Shown piece by piece: positions 18,988 through 28,172 of a stretch of DNA of 64,000 nt; the first letter of the stretch is position 1; each line of letters starts with the position of its first letter. Below the pieces are notes generated by a model. That model worked only from the letters and a program-made list of their open reading frames with translations. It had not been told where the DNA came from and searched no databases. Origin of the DNA: Lysinibacillus sp. SGAir0095 (GTDB lineage Bacteria > Bacillota > Bacilli > Bacillales_A > Planococcaceae); the NCBI RefSeq assembly GCF_005491425.1, contig NZ_CP028083.1:1946001-2010000 (forward strand). The letters are read 5' to 3'. A program made the position numbers and the translations under genes.

Positions 18988-20745
18988 ATGATACAAAAAG
19001 CACAAAAGGTTTTAAAACAATATTTTGGATACGATAGTTTCCGCATAGCGCAACAAGAAGTAATAGAAAATGTGCTTAATGGTCGTGATACATTATGCGT
19101 GATGCCGACTGGTGGTGGGAAATCACTTTGTTATCAGGTTCCTGCATTATGTGTAGAGGGCACAACCGTTGTTATTTCACCTCTAATCTCCTTAATGAAG
19201 GATCAAGTAGATCTTCTTCATTCAAATGGGATAGAAGCCGCTTTTATTAATAGCTCACTAACTTATAGTCAAATAAACGAGACGATGGAAAGGGTGAAAA
19301 ATGGTTACATAAAGCTTTTATATATTGCTCCTGAACGGTTGGAAAATGAAAAGTTTCGAAATGAGCTTTCGCAACTAAAAGTCCCTTTAGTGGCAATTGA
19401 TGAAGCCCATTGTATTTCCCAGTGGGGCCATGATTTTAGACCAAGTTATAGAACGATATCCTCACTCGTATCCCTTTGGTCAAAAAAGCCATCCGTGATT
19501 GCTTTAACTGCAACGGCAACACCTACAGTGAGTGAAGATATTTGTTCCTTATTACGTATTGACGAAAATGATAGCTTTATTGCAGGATTTTCAAGAGACA
19601 ACTTATCTTTTAAAGTACTGATTGGTGAAAACAGAGAGCAATACATTAAAAAATATGTGAAAAACAATTCAAACGAAGTTGGAATTATTTATGCAGCTAC
19701 AAGAAAATCGGTAGAAGCAGTTTACGAATTATTATTAAAAAATGGAGTACGGGTTGCAAAGTACCATGGTGGTATGGGGGAAGCTGAAAGAACACAGGAA
19801 CAAAATCGTTTCCTACAGGATGAAGTCCAAGTCATGGTAGCAACAAATGCCTTTGGAATGGGTATAAACAAAACAAACGTACGTTTTGTAATCCATTATC
19901 AAATGCCTCGTAATATGGAGAGCTATTATCAGGAAGCGGGGCGGGCTGGTCGCGATGGATTGCCAAGTGAATGTATCCTGCTCTATAGCTCTTCAGATGA
20001 GCAGACACAGCGTTTCCTTATAGATCAAGCACAAGATCGTACACGAATTCCATTAGAACTTGAGAAGCTCCAAAGTATGGTTGATTACTGTCATACGGAG
20101 AATTGTTTACAGGCATATATCGTAGAATATTTTGGCGAGTCTAAAGCTTCAGAATGTGGTCAATGTAGTAATTGTATCGATGTTCGACCCAAAATGGATG
20201 TCACAGAAGATACACAGAAGGTATTATCCTGTGTTGCTCGAATGGGGCAAAAATTTGGTAAAACAATCACTGCTCAAGTACTAGCAGGTTCTCGAAATAA
20301 AAAAATCGAAGGCTTTAGACACTTATCCACATTCGGTATCTTAAAATCAATGACAGCAAAAGAAATATCAAGTTTCATTGAATTTTTAATTTCGGAGAAA
20401 GTGTTATTGGTTCAGCCCGGTCAATTTCCCACAATCTATATTTCCGATGAAGGAAAGGCTGTCCTTTTAGGACAAAAGAAAGTGCTCCGCCGAACGAAGG
20501 TTGAAGTAACGGCAGTCAAACAGGATGATCCATTGTTTGAGCATTTACGCGCAGTTCGAAAAGCATTAGCTGAAAAAGAAGGGGTTCCGCCTTTTGTTGT
20601 CTTTTCCGATAAGACTTTAAAGGATATGTGTGAGAAAAAACCGACGGACGAACGAATGTTCTTGGATGTGAGTGGAGTCGGGCAAAATAAGCTTGAACGC
20701 TATGGTTCGGTCTTCCTTTCTGCAATCAAAGAGTTCAGCTCTTAA
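18988..20745 (+). CDS. recQ: ATP-dependent DNA helicase RecQ
   Basis: 3'-5' DNA helicase for recombination and fork repair. Walker A MPTGGGKS near residue 39, DEAH near 138 (VAIDEAHCISQWGHDFR), SAT-like TATATP and helicase motif VI (YYQEAGRAGRDG) are intact. Next come the zinc-binding Cys cluster (C..ENC...C.QCSNC, about 370-395), the RecQ winged helix and a C-terminal HRDC domain (about 515-585). At 585 aa it is the compact Bacillus-type RecQ. SD AGAGGGG precedes the ATG. A TATAAT at 18952-18957 is a possible -10 with a poor -35. Confidence 0.95.
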   Translation: MIQKAQKVLKQYFGYDSFRIAQQEVIENVLNGRDTLCVMPTGGGKSLCYQVPALCVEGTTVVISPLISLMKDQVDLLHSNGIEAAFINSSLTYSQINETMERVKNGYIKLLYIAPERLENEKFRNELSQLKVPLVAIDEAHCISQWGHDFRPSYRTISSLVSLWSKKPSVIALTATATPTVSEDICSLLRIDENDSFIAGFSRDNLSFKVLIGENREQYIKKYVKNNSNEVGIIYAATRKSVEAVYELLLKNGVRVAKYHGGMGEAERTQEQNRFLQDEVQVMVATNAFGMGINKTNVRFVIHYQMPRNMESYYQEAGRAGRDGLPSECILLYSSSDEQTQRFLIDQAQDRTRIPLELEKLQSMVDYCHTENCLQAYIVEYFGESKASECGQCSNCIDVRPKMDVTEDTQKVLSCVARMGQKFGKTITAQVLAGSRNKKIEGFRHLSTFGILKSMTAKEISSFIEFLISEKVLLVQPGQFPTIYISDEGKAVLLGQKKVLRRTKVEVTAVKQDDPLFEHLRAVRKALAEKEGVPPFVVFSDKTLKDMCEKKPTDERMFLDVSGVGQNKLERYGSVFLSAIKEFSS

Positions 20746-20782
20746 AAATAACGAAATTTTCTTCAATAAGGCATGAAAACAT

Positions 20783-20822
20783 AAAAGGCGACAAAATCCA
20801 ACCTTGGTTTTGTCGCCTTTTG
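20783..20822 (+). terminator. Bidirectional terminator between recQ and msrA
   Basis: A perfect 14-bp stem AAAAGGCGACAAAA / TTTTGTCGCCTTTT lies between convergent genes, so it can serve both. Confidence 0.88.
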
Positions 20823-20862
20823 TTATATTGTCTTATTGCCCATGAAATTATTTTTAGCGATT

Positions 20863-21378
20863 TTATTTCCAATGAGAATTAATAAATTCATCTCGACCCG
20901 AAATTGCACGGTCTTCTTTGTAATGCTTTTCTTCTTTTCTATAATAATCTTGATGGTAATCCTCTGCTTCGTAAAACGTAGTAGCTTCTATAATCTGAGT
21001 AACAATCGGTTTTTTAAAACGACCACTATCAGCTAATTGCTGTTTTGAACTTTCAGCCAGTTTTTGCTGCTCCTTCGAATGATAGAAGATTGCTGTTTTG
21101 TAGGATTCCCCACGATCATGGAATTGACCACCATCATCGGTAGGGTCAATTTGCATCCAATAGATTTCTAGTAATTTATCATATGGAAATACAGTAGAAT
21201 CGAATTCAATTTGAACCACTTCTAAATGGCCAGTATTTCCTTCTTTTACTTGATCATATGTAGGATTTTCCACAGTACCTCCCATATAACCAGAAGTTAC
21301 TTTATTTATACCATCCCACTCAACGAAGGGTTTTACCATACACCAGAAACATCCACCTGCAAATGTAGCTTTTTCCAT
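20863..21378 (-). CDS. msrA: Peptide methionine-S-sulfoxide reductase
   Basis: Reduces methionine-S-sulfoxide in oxidised proteins. The active-site motif GGCFWC has the catalytic Cys at residue 10. Conserved [15 protein letters not shown] and [11 protein letters not shown](H)DRG follow. At 171 aa it is an MsrA-only form; no MsrB domain or neighbour is present. SD GGAGGCG precedes the ATG. It stands alone. Confidence 0.95.
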   Translation of the reverse strand: MEKATFAGGCFWCMVKPFVEWDGINKVTSGYMGGTVENPTYDQVKEGNTGHLEVVQIEFDSTVFPYDKLLEIYWMQIDPTDDGGQFHDRGESYKTAIFYHSKEQQKLAESSKQQLADSGRFKKPIVTQIIEATTFYEAEDYHQDYYRKEEKHYKEDRAISGRDEFINSHWK

Positions 21379-21566
21379 TTTTTTACGCCTCCAATGCTTA
21401 AAATAAATAGTATTGTAACATGATATAGGTAATGAAACAATTTTTTAACAATTATTTATTGGTTATTTCAAGCTAGTTGTCTTCTGCCGTAGTATAATAA
21501 TGGAAAAATGAACCTTTCTATCATTCCAAACGTCTCGTAATTGAATTTTTAAAGGGGAGAATCTAG

Positions 21567-22520
21567 ATGGAAGAAAATCAAGTAGGAGAAAAACGCCAGA
21601 CCCGACATAAAAAAAGGAAATTACGAAAAGGAAGGCTGCTTATTACCTTCTTATTGCTGTTATTGGTAGTGATAGGAATCTATTCTTATTTCCAATATCA
21701 AAAGGGGCTACAGCTGGCATCAGAAACAAAATTACCCGAGGCTGATTTTGTTGCAGATGATGAACATAAGACGATAAAAAACTATTTGATCATAGGGGTT
21801 GATAGTCGTGGGGAGGAGGAGTCTCGTTCAGATACGATGATGCTGCTATCATGGAATCAAGATACAAATGATTTGAAGCTAGTATCCTTCATGCGAGACA
21901 TTTATGCTGATATCCCAGGCTATAAGTCATATAAATTAAATACTGCCTATTATTTAGGCGGCGTACAGCTATTGAAAGATACATTAAACACAATGTTTGA
22001 TGTGCCGATACATCATTACGCATTAATTGACTTTAAAAGCTTTGAATCTCTTATTGATATATTAGCGCCTAATGGTATTGAAATCGATGTAGAAAAAGAT
22101 ATGTCAGCCTATATAGGTGTGACACTATCAAAAGGCGAACAGCAATTAAATGGACAAGAGCTACTGGGCTATGCTCGATTCCGTCATGATTCTGAAGGAG
22201 ACTTTGGTCGTGTTGAACGTCAGCAAAAGGTAATCGATGCTTTAAAAGATGAGCTTTTGTCACCTACCAATATCAACAACCTTCCAAAGTTAATCGGTGC
22301 TGCGCAAGGCTATATTACAACAGATTTATCAACATCAGAGGAAATTAAAACCGTATTGGGGCTAGCAGTTGGCGGAAAAGTGGAAATTGAGAAGCTGACA
22401 ATACCAGTTGAAGGTAGCTATAGCTATCAATCGTACAGTCATGCGGGAGAAGTAATCGAAATTGATGTTGATACGAACAAACAGCAAGTGCAAGACTTTC
22501 TTAAGTTAGAAGGAGAATAA
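21567..22520 (+). CDS. LytR-CpsA-Psr (LCP) family cell-wall glycopolymer ligase
   Basis: Membrane-anchored LCP enzyme that attaches undecaprenyl-linked glycopolymers such as teichoic acids to peptidoglycan. There is a basic N-terminus, one TM helix at about residues 28-46, and an extracellular LCP domain (about 75-225). Conserved residues appear in IIGVDSR, SDTMMLLSW, FMRDIYADIPG, KLNTAYYLGG and the Arg-rich YARFRHDSEGDFGRVERQQ. At 317 aa the length is standard. SD AAAGGGGAG precedes the ATG. Which polymer it transfers is unknown. Confidence 0.92.
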   Translation: MEENQVGEKRQTRHKKRKLRKGRLLITFLLLLLVVIGIYSYFQYQKGLQLASETKLPEADFVADDEHKTIKNYLIIGVDSRGEEESRSDTMMLLSWNQDTNDLKLVSFMRDIYADIPGYKSYKLNTAYYLGGVQLLKDTLNTMFDVPIHHYALIDFKSFESLIDILAPNGIEIDVEKDMSAYIGVTLSKGEQQLNGQELLGYARFRHDSEGDFGRVERQQKVIDALKDELLSPTNINNLPKLIGAAQGYITTDLSTSEEIKTVLGLAVGGKVEIEKLTIPVEGSYSYQSYSHAGEVIEIDVDTNKQQVQDFLKLEGE

Positions 22521-22656
22521 TTTTCTTCTTTACAGCATTTGTACCAGTCGTGATTAAAAAAGTTCCAACGGTTGGTAGTTGTAACACTTTATGAAAAAAC
22601 ATTTTACATGATAAAATAAAATGAATAATAAATTCATAGTTTGACGAGGTGGTCTT

Positions 22657-23883
22657 TTGGAAAGAGAAAAGGGTTACGAGGATCGGTTAACAAGAGAAAG
22701 GTCTTCATTTTTTCAAACAAGGTTTATCCGCTTTTTAGGTGGAAAAAATCTTTTGTTTTTACTCATTACATTATTATTAACTGGATGCATTATTTTTGTA
22801 TTCAATAAAGTTGATTTTATCTTTTATCCACTTCAGGTTTTATTTGAGGTTGTTATTTTACCAGGTGTATTAGCAATCATAGGTTATTATCTGTTGCGAC
22901 CGTTTGTTCGGTTAGCAGATAAAAGTGGAAAGGGAAAAGTACCTCGCAGCTTAGTCATTTTAATTTTGTATGTGATCGTAGCAGCACTCATGACTTTACT
23001 TTCGCTTCTTGTTTATCCATTTTTACGTGATCAATTTACGAATTTAGTAGAAGAGTTTCCAATGTATTTTATGAAATTTTCACAAACAACTGTTGCGTTT
23101 TTAAATAATACGAGAATTCACGAACTACTATCAAATTATAAATTAGATTATGAAAATGTTTTAACGACCGTTACAAATGATCTAGTCTCAACTGTAAAAG
23201 ATACACTGACGAATGTCGCTTCCACTGTTGCTACTGGTATTACTGGTTTCGTATCTGCCTTGACTGGGATTTTATTATCACTTGTGACAGTACCATTTAT
23301 TTTGTTTTACTTATTATATGAAGGTGAAAAATTACCGAAGTTTATCTTACGTATTTTCCCACCTCGTGCGCGGAATGAAGTTGGACAAGTTTTGAAAGAA
23401 ATGGATAAGCAAGTAAGTTCATACATTCTTGGTCAAATATTGGTCTCGATTTGCATTGGTGTCATGATGACGATAGGATTTTTAATTATCGGTCTTGACT
23501 TTGCTTTCTTATTAGGAATTTTAGCGATGGTAACAAGTGTTGTTCCTTATTTAGGGCCAGTAATTGCCATCACGCCAGCACTCATTATTGCCATTGTTAC
23601 TTCACCAATTATGTTAGTAAAATTAATCATTGTTTGGACAGTTGTTCAGTTAATTGAAGGGAAGTTTATTACACCAAATATTATGGGGAAATCTCTTTCT
23701 GTCCACCCAATTACGATTATTTTTGTTTTATTAACATTTGGTTCCTTGTTTGGAGTAGCAGGAGTAATCCTGGGTATCCCTGCTTATGCTCTATTAAAAG
23801 TATTAGTAACTCATTTGTTCGGACTGGTGAAAAGAAGATATAACCGATATGAACGTGATATCGAAAATAAATATGATATTTAA
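22657..23883 (+). CDS. AI-2E family (PerM/UPF0118) membrane transporter
   Basis: A 408-aa polytopic membrane protein. About eight TM helices are visible, with the long soluble insertion of the family between TM3 and TM4 (about 130-210), and the conserved LGPVIAITPALIIAI and IEGKFITPNIMGKSLSVHP blocks. Family members export diverse solutes, including some Na+/H+ antiporters; the substrate is unknown here. The TTG start at 22657 is supported by SD GAGGTGG 4 nt upstream. It is followed by a strong terminator. Confidence 0.88.
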   Translation: MEREKGYEDRLTRERSSFFQTRFIRFLGGKNLLFLLITLLLTGCIIFVFNKVDFIFYPLQVLFEVVILPGVLAIIGYYLLRPFVRLADKSGKGKVPRSLVILILYVIVAALMTLLSLLVYPFLRDQFTNLVEEFPMYFMKFSQTTVAFLNNTRIHELLSNYKLDYENVLTTVTNDLVSTVKDTLTNVASTVATGITGFVSALTGILLSLVTVPFILFYLLYEGEKLPKFILRIFPPRARNEVGQVLKEMDKQVSSYILGQILVSICIGVMMTIGFLIIGLDFAFLLGILAMVTSVVPYLGPVIAITPALIIAIVTSPIMLVKLIIVWTVVQLIEGKFITPNIMGKSLSVHPITIIFVLLTFGSLFGVAGVILGIPAYALLKVLVTHLFGLVKRRYNRYERDIENKYDI

Positions 23884-23889
23884 TTAAAC

Positions 23890-23928
23890 AAAAAGGATGT
23901 CTCAAAGTTTTAAGAGACATCCTTTTTA
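23890..23928 (+). terminator. Bidirectional terminator
   Basis: A perfect 14-bp stem AAAAAGGATGTCTC / GAGACATCCTTTTT lies between the AI-2E-family gene and the convergent aminotransferase. Confidence 0.88.
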
Positions 23929-23929
23929 T

Positions 23930-25096
23930 CTATATGGATAGGCTTTTTAAGCGAGTAACTGCTTCTTTTAATAGCCCTACATTTTGAACAAGTGCCAGAC
24001 GTACATAGCCTTCTCCTTCTGAACCAAATGCTGTGCCAGGCACCATTAGGACGCCGGTTTGCTCTATCGCTTTAAAGGCAAAGGAGACACTATCAATTTC
24101 AAATGGATACTTTGCCCATACAAACATTCCGCCGTTAGACGGTGCTATTTCCCAGTCCAGTTCTTGAAGTCCTTTCATAAGTATTTTGTGACGTTCTGCA
24201 AAAGTATCTCGTAAAGGAGTAGTTATTTCTTCTGCATGGTCTAATGCAAGTATAGCCGTCTCTTGAATGGGGTCGAAAATCCCGAAGTCTAAATTAGATT
24301 TCAACTGCTTCATGATTGCAATCATTTCAGCGTTTCCTACAATATAAGCAACTCGTGCTCCAGCTAAACTAAAGCTTTTTGAAAGAGAGTTGATTTCCAA
24401 GCCAACTTCCTTTGCCCCAGGTACTGCTAGGAAGCTAATTGGGGCATCTCCAGAAAAGTAAAATTCAGAATAAGCTGCATCATGCAAAACGATAATATTA
24501 TGCTTTTTGGCAAAGTCGACTACTTCAGTAAAGTATTCGAGAGAGGGCGCCATTGGAACTGGATTTCCAGGCATATTTAATATTAACAGTTTTGCCTTGT
24601 CTGCTATGTCTTCCGGAATCTCTTCAAGGTTTGGTAGAAAACCATTATTTTCATCTAGTGGTATGTAAAAGGGTGTTGCACCAGCTAAAGTGATTCCTGC
24701 TGCATAGGCAACATAACCAGGGTTTGTCGTTAAAATGTAATCTCCTGGGTCACAAAACGCAATAGGTAAGTGAACTAACCCTTCCTGTGAGCCAATGGTT
24801 TGGACAATTTCAGTCTCAGGATCTAATACCACTTTATTTACGCGTGAATAGTATCTTGCCACTGCTTCAAAAAATCCTGACGAGCCAGTTAGTGTGTAGC
24901 CGTAAGAAGTAGGCTGTTTACTTAATTCAGACATAGATTTAAGAAGCATGTCATGTGGTGGGATATCGGGACTACCTAAGCTTAAATCAATTAAACTTTG
25001 GTTACTAATTTTCTCTTGTTGCTTGGCATAAGTTTTCAAACTGGAAAATATTGCAGGCTGGAATAACGACATTTTCTTTGAGGGGGTCACATTCAA
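23930..25096 (-). CDS. Class I/II PLP-dependent aminotransferase
   Basis: Fold-type I aminotransferase; the overall pattern is closest to the LL-diaminopimelate/aspartate-type family (PatA/DapL-like). The PLP Lys is in NSLSKSFSLAGARVAY; the family's NMPGNPVPMA and LHDAAYSEF segments and the carboxylate-binding Arg in GYVRLALV are present. The TTG at 25096 is preferred because AAGGAG lies 9 nt upstream, giving 388 aa; a longer reading begins upstream of that SD. The substrate is not decided: dapF is in the window, but this gene is not linked to it. Confidence 0.86.
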   Translation of the reverse strand: MNVTPSKKMSLFQPAIFSSLKTYAKQQEKISNQSLIDLSLGSPDIPPHDMLLKSMSELSKQPTSYGYTLTGSSGFFEAVARYYSRVNKVVLDPETEIVQTIGSQEGLVHLPIAFCDPGDYILTTNPGYVAYAAGITLAGATPFYIPLDENNGFLPNLEEIPEDIADKAKLLILNMPGNPVPMAPSLEYFTEVVDFAKKHNIIVLHDAAYSEFYFSGDAPISFLAVPGAKEVGLEINSLSKSFSLAGARVAYIVGNAEMIAIMKQLKSNLDFGIFDPIQETAILALDHAEEITTPLRDTFAERHKILMKGLQELDWEIAPSNGGMFVWAKYPFEIDSVSFAFKAIEQTGVLMVPGTAFGSEGEGYVRLALVQNVGLLKEAVTRLKSLSI

Positions 25097-25306
25097 GGTT
25101 GAACACTCCTTATATTCTATTAAAATAGTAATCACATTTTAACATAGTGCCGATAGAAATTCGCTATTTAATCAGAAAAAAGGAAATAAATAAAAATTTC
25201 GAGAAACAAGCTATTTTTAAAGGCTAACATAAGATTTTCGTAAACATAAATAGCATGTTGTGATTCTTTGATTTAAACTATAAAAAAAGAAGTTGGAGTG
25301 GATTTG

Positions 25307-26110
25307 ATGATTGTACATTCTTTAAGTGGGCCGAGTGGAACTGGTAAAAGTACAAGTGCTATTCAATTTGCCTATGAAAATCAAATTGAAGCCATTATCG
25401 ATGATGGGTTATTAATCATCAATGGAGAAAAAATCGCCGGGACATCAGCTAAATTTGAAAAAAATACAATAACTGCAGTACGTCGAGCAATTTTCCAAGA
25501 TGAAGAACATAGAATGATGGTCTTAAAAGCCTTAAAAGAATACCAAATCCAATCAATTCTCATCATAGGAACCTCAGATAAAATGACGAAAAAGATTGCA
25601 AAACGCCTCCAGCTTGAACCAATCAACTATATACATCATATTGAAGAAATTCGTTCAAATAGAGAAATACAGATGGCGAAATTTATAAGAAATACACAGG
25701 GTAAACATGTAATGCCCATTCCGTATAGACAAGTAGAGCAGAATTTTTTCAAACGGTTTATTCAGAGGGGCTTCGATATTTTCTCAAAAAATAAAGTGAA
25801 ATTGGGAGAGACGACGATTGTGCAGCCTGATTTTCATCAACAAATAATTTATATATCCAAAACTGTATATGTTGATTTAGTGAGATATTTAATTAGTCAA
25901 TATCGTGTAATTGCAAAAATTGATACGGTCCATTTTGTTATGAAGGATTACCATCAAATACTTTATATCACCGTTTATTTAGCTTCACCAGTCAATTATG
26001 ATGTGCAGGATAAAATGCGGGGGCTCCAGCAATTAATTGCTGAGCAGTTTATACGACATTTCGAATTTGAACCTTCTGCTATTAGACTCAATATTAAAGG
26101 GATTGTTTGA
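25307..26110 (+). CDS. P-loop protein with Asp23/Gls24-like C-terminal domain
   Basis: A 267-aa soluble protein. A P-loop GPSGTGKST lies near residue 10, and the following block (AIIDDGLLIINGEKIAG, IQSILIIGTSDKM, ANGKHVMPIP-like GKHVMPIPYRQV) is a conserved arrangement seen in uncharacterised Bacillota proteins. The last 90 residues (VYVDLVRYLISQYRVIAKID... to LNIKGIV) have the alternating pattern of Asp23/Gls24 envelope-stress domains. The ATG at 25307 is chosen for its 8-nt spacing from SD TTGGAG; a GTG at 25298 overlaps that SD. It is a lone gene. The link to envelope stress is an inference from the fold pattern only. Confidence 0.65.
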   Translation: MIVHSLSGPSGTGKSTSAIQFAYENQIEAIIDDGLLIINGEKIAGTSAKFEKNTITAVRRAIFQDEEHRMMVLKALKEYQIQSILIIGTSDKMTKKIAKRLQLEPINYIHHIEEIRSNREIQMAKFIRNTQGKHVMPIPYRQVEQNFFKRFIQRGFDIFSKNKVKLGETTIVQPDFHQQIIYISKTVYVDLVRYLISQYRVIAKIDTVHFVMKDYHQILYITVYLASPVNYDVQDKMRGLQQLIAEQFIRHFEFEPSAIRLNIKGIV

Positions 26111-26132
26111 TGGATTCTATTATAAGAAGAAA

Positions 26133-26175
26133 GCCTGCCTGGAAATTCTGTTGTATTCTCGGCAGGCAATTTTTT
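26133..26175 (+). terminator. Terminator after the P-loop/Asp23-like gene
   Basis: A 7-bp GC-rich stem GCCTGCC / GGCAGGC with a 21-nt loop is followed by AATTTTTT. It overlaps the last base pair of the convergent crotonase gene. Confidence 0.75.
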
Positions 26176-26965
26176 ATTTACGTGAAAATCTCGGTTGGCG
26201 TTTTTCAACAAATGCGCGGACACCTTCAGGAAAATCATGTGGATCAACAAATGGTGTAGAGGTCTTCCATAAAACTGGTGCAGAATCTAAACATTCCTGA
26301 ACAGTACGTTTTACAGCGAGTACTGATGAAGGGGACATTCCGGCAACTAGCTTCCCCATACGAATTGCGAATTTATTTAAATCTTTTTCAGCGACTAAAT
26401 AATTTAACATTCCAGCCTTAAAAGCTTCTTCTGCTTTATACATACGTCCGGTAAAAACGAAATCCTTAGTTGCAGATGGGCCAACTAAATCAACAAGCCG
26501 TTTAGCAAACTTGTTATTAATTGTAATACCGAGCTTTCCAACAGGAATTCCCATTCGTGCTTTGTCCGAACCAATTCGAATATCACAGGCTAATGCCAAT
26601 TCTAAACCAGCTCCCATTGCAGGTCCGTTAATAACACCGATTACAGGAATCGGTAATCTTTCTATAGTGGAAATCGTTTTTTCCATATGAACAAAGGCTT
26701 CTTCAGCTTCCTCTAAGGAAATTGAGTTAAACTCTTTAATGTCAGAACCTGCGGTAAAATTCTCACCAGATCCTCGTAAAATTAAAACTTTATTTTTAGG
26801 ATTATCTAGTGTTTTTAATGCTATATCTGCTAGCTGTGTCCACATATTTGAAGTCAAAGCATTCTTAAGTCTAGGTCGGTGGATTGTAATAATTGCAAGT
26901 CCAGCAGTTTCTTGATAGATAATTTTAGCCTCTTCTTCCTTTAGTCTTGTAGTACGTACCTGCAT
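26174..26965 (-). CDS. Enoyl-CoA hydratase/isomerase family protein
   Basis: Crotonase-fold acyl-CoA enzyme, 263 aa. The oxyanion-hole segments are visible as ENFTAGSDIKEF (about 68-80) and NGPAMGAGLELALACDIRIG (about 115-135). In the second segment the usual first catalytic Glu position is occupied in GAGLELA. The exact reaction (hydratase, isomerase or other) cannot be assigned. SD AAAGGGG precedes the ATG. It is a lone gene, not linked here to other fatty-acid genes. Confidence 0.85.
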   Translation of the reverse strand: MQVRTTRLKEEEAKIIYQETAGLAIITIHRPRLKNALTSNMWTQLADIALKTLDNPKNKVLILRGSGENFTAGSDIKEFNSISLEEAEEAFVHMEKTISTIERLPIPVIGVINGPAMGAGLELALACDIRIGSDKARMGIPVGKLGITINNKFAKRLVDLVGPSATKDFVFTGRMYKAEEAFKAGMLNYLVAEKDLNKFAIRMGKLVAGMSPSSVLAVKRTVQECLDSAPVLWKTSTPFVDPHDFPEGVRAFVEKRQPRFSRK

Positions 26966-27094
26966 TCAAACAGCCCCTTTAGTTTGTTATTCACATTATA
27001 TACTACGATAACTTTAACTAGCATTAAATTATGAATATTCAAGCTAAATTCAAAAGAAGTAGAAAATTCTTTTTATCATCTGAAATTATTACGA

Positions 27095-27122
27095 TTTACC
27101 AGGTATTAATTTCTGTTATAAT
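27095..27122 (+). promoter_or_regulatory. Promoter of the recombinase-like gene
   Basis: TTTACC (27095-27100), a 16-nt spacer and an extended -10, TGTTATAAT (27114-27122). The coding start is 142 nt downstream. The rest of the 298-nt gap holds nothing recognisable. Confidence 0.55.
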
Positions 27123-27263
27123 TGTGCATTGTGAAATGAGCCATCCGTTCATTCCTTGCATATTATCCGACACTTTTATATAATAAATTAAAATTAGAAT
27201 CCACGCATCAATTCCATTAATAATTATATTCAATTTACGCAAAGTTCATAAGGAGAAGTAGAA

Positions 27264-28136
27264 ATGGATGAATTAGTAACAAATTATAGGGCATATTTAC
27301 AATCATTAAGCAAATCGCCCCATACCATCAAGCAATACGGTATTGATACACACCAATTCCTACAATTTATGAATGAACATCATTACACTTTCAACGATCC
27401 ACTAGGCAAAATAGTTGATGGCTATAATGAATATTTAGAAGTTGCCTTTTCATCTGTTGCTAGCATAAACCGCAAGAGAGCCTCATTACAGCATTTTTTA
27501 ACCTTTCTGAAGCAACGCGATATAATAGGAGAAATACCAAAAGGTTTATTCAAACCAATGAGGACAGAAAAACAAGCAATACAGACCTTGAGTGTTAATC
27601 AAGTGAAATTGGCTTCGAATTATTGGTGTGGTGTATTTGAAGCAGCTGAAGATACTGAGTTTAAATGGATCGCATTAAGAAATTTTTGCATTATGAATAT
27701 TATGTTGGAAACTGGAGTTAAGCCTTCTGAAATTGTAGGATTGAAATGGTCCCACATAATGGATAATGAGATTACATTTATTCAAAATAAAAAAATAAGA
27801 AAGCTTTCATTATCAATGACTATTCTTAAATGGCTGCATTTATTTCATTTGGAGACAGAAGCCTTACTACCTTTAAGTAAAAATTGTGAGTTTGTTTGGC
27901 TTGGCCTAGGAAATAAACAGAACGAACCCATTACTGTGAAAACGATTGAACGAATTTTCCAATCTACCTCTGAAAAACTTGGTTTTAAAGTGACTGCCAC
28001 TTCACTTCGATATACACTTATTGATAAAGAGGTTAAACAGCTTCACGGTAAACAGTTAGAAGACTTTATGCGATATGGCTATTCACGTAAAAGTGTTTTG
28101 AAAGAACGACTAAATCTGATTAATAAATCCCCCTAA
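27264..28136 (+). CDS. Degenerate tyrosine recombinase (XerC/D-like fold, active site lost)
   Basis: A 290-aa protein with an N-terminal SAM-like core-binding domain (about 1-90) and a C-terminal phage-integrase-like domain. Catalytic positions have drifted: the first Arg motif reads ETGVKPSEIVGLKW, with Lys where Arg is expected; the HxLRHT box reads TSLRYT, so the His is lost and one Arg kept; the GH box reads YGYS; and the region that should hold the nucleophilic Tyr (RKSVLKERLNLI) has none. The frame is open and the SD (AAGGAG) good, so it is probably expressed but not a recombinase. DNA binding without cleavage is a plausible inference. No att sites or phage genes are nearby. Confidence 0.75.
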   Translation: MDELVTNYRAYLQSLSKSPHTIKQYGIDTHQFLQFMNEHHYTFNDPLGKIVDGYNEYLEVAFSSVASINRKRASLQHFLTFLKQRDIIGEIPKGLFKPMRTEKQAIQTLSVNQVKLASNYWCGVFEAAEDTEFKWIALRNFCIMNIMLETGVKPSEIVGLKWSHIMDNEITFIQNKKIRKLSLSMTILKWLHLFHLETEALLPLSKNCEFVWLGLGNKQNEPITVKTIERIFQSTSEKLGFKVTATSLRYTLIDKEVKQLHGKQLEDFMRYGYSRKSVLKERLNLINKSP

Positions 28137-28172
28137 ACTACTGAACTTCACAGTAGAATAGGGGGATATTTT
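28128..28172 (+). terminator. Two-tier terminator hairpin
   Basis: An outer 7-bp stem TCCCCCT / AGGGGGA with an inner 6-bp stem CTACTG / CAGTAG, followed by TATTTTAT. It overlaps the recombinase stop and abuts the convergent PTS gene. Confidence 0.75.
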
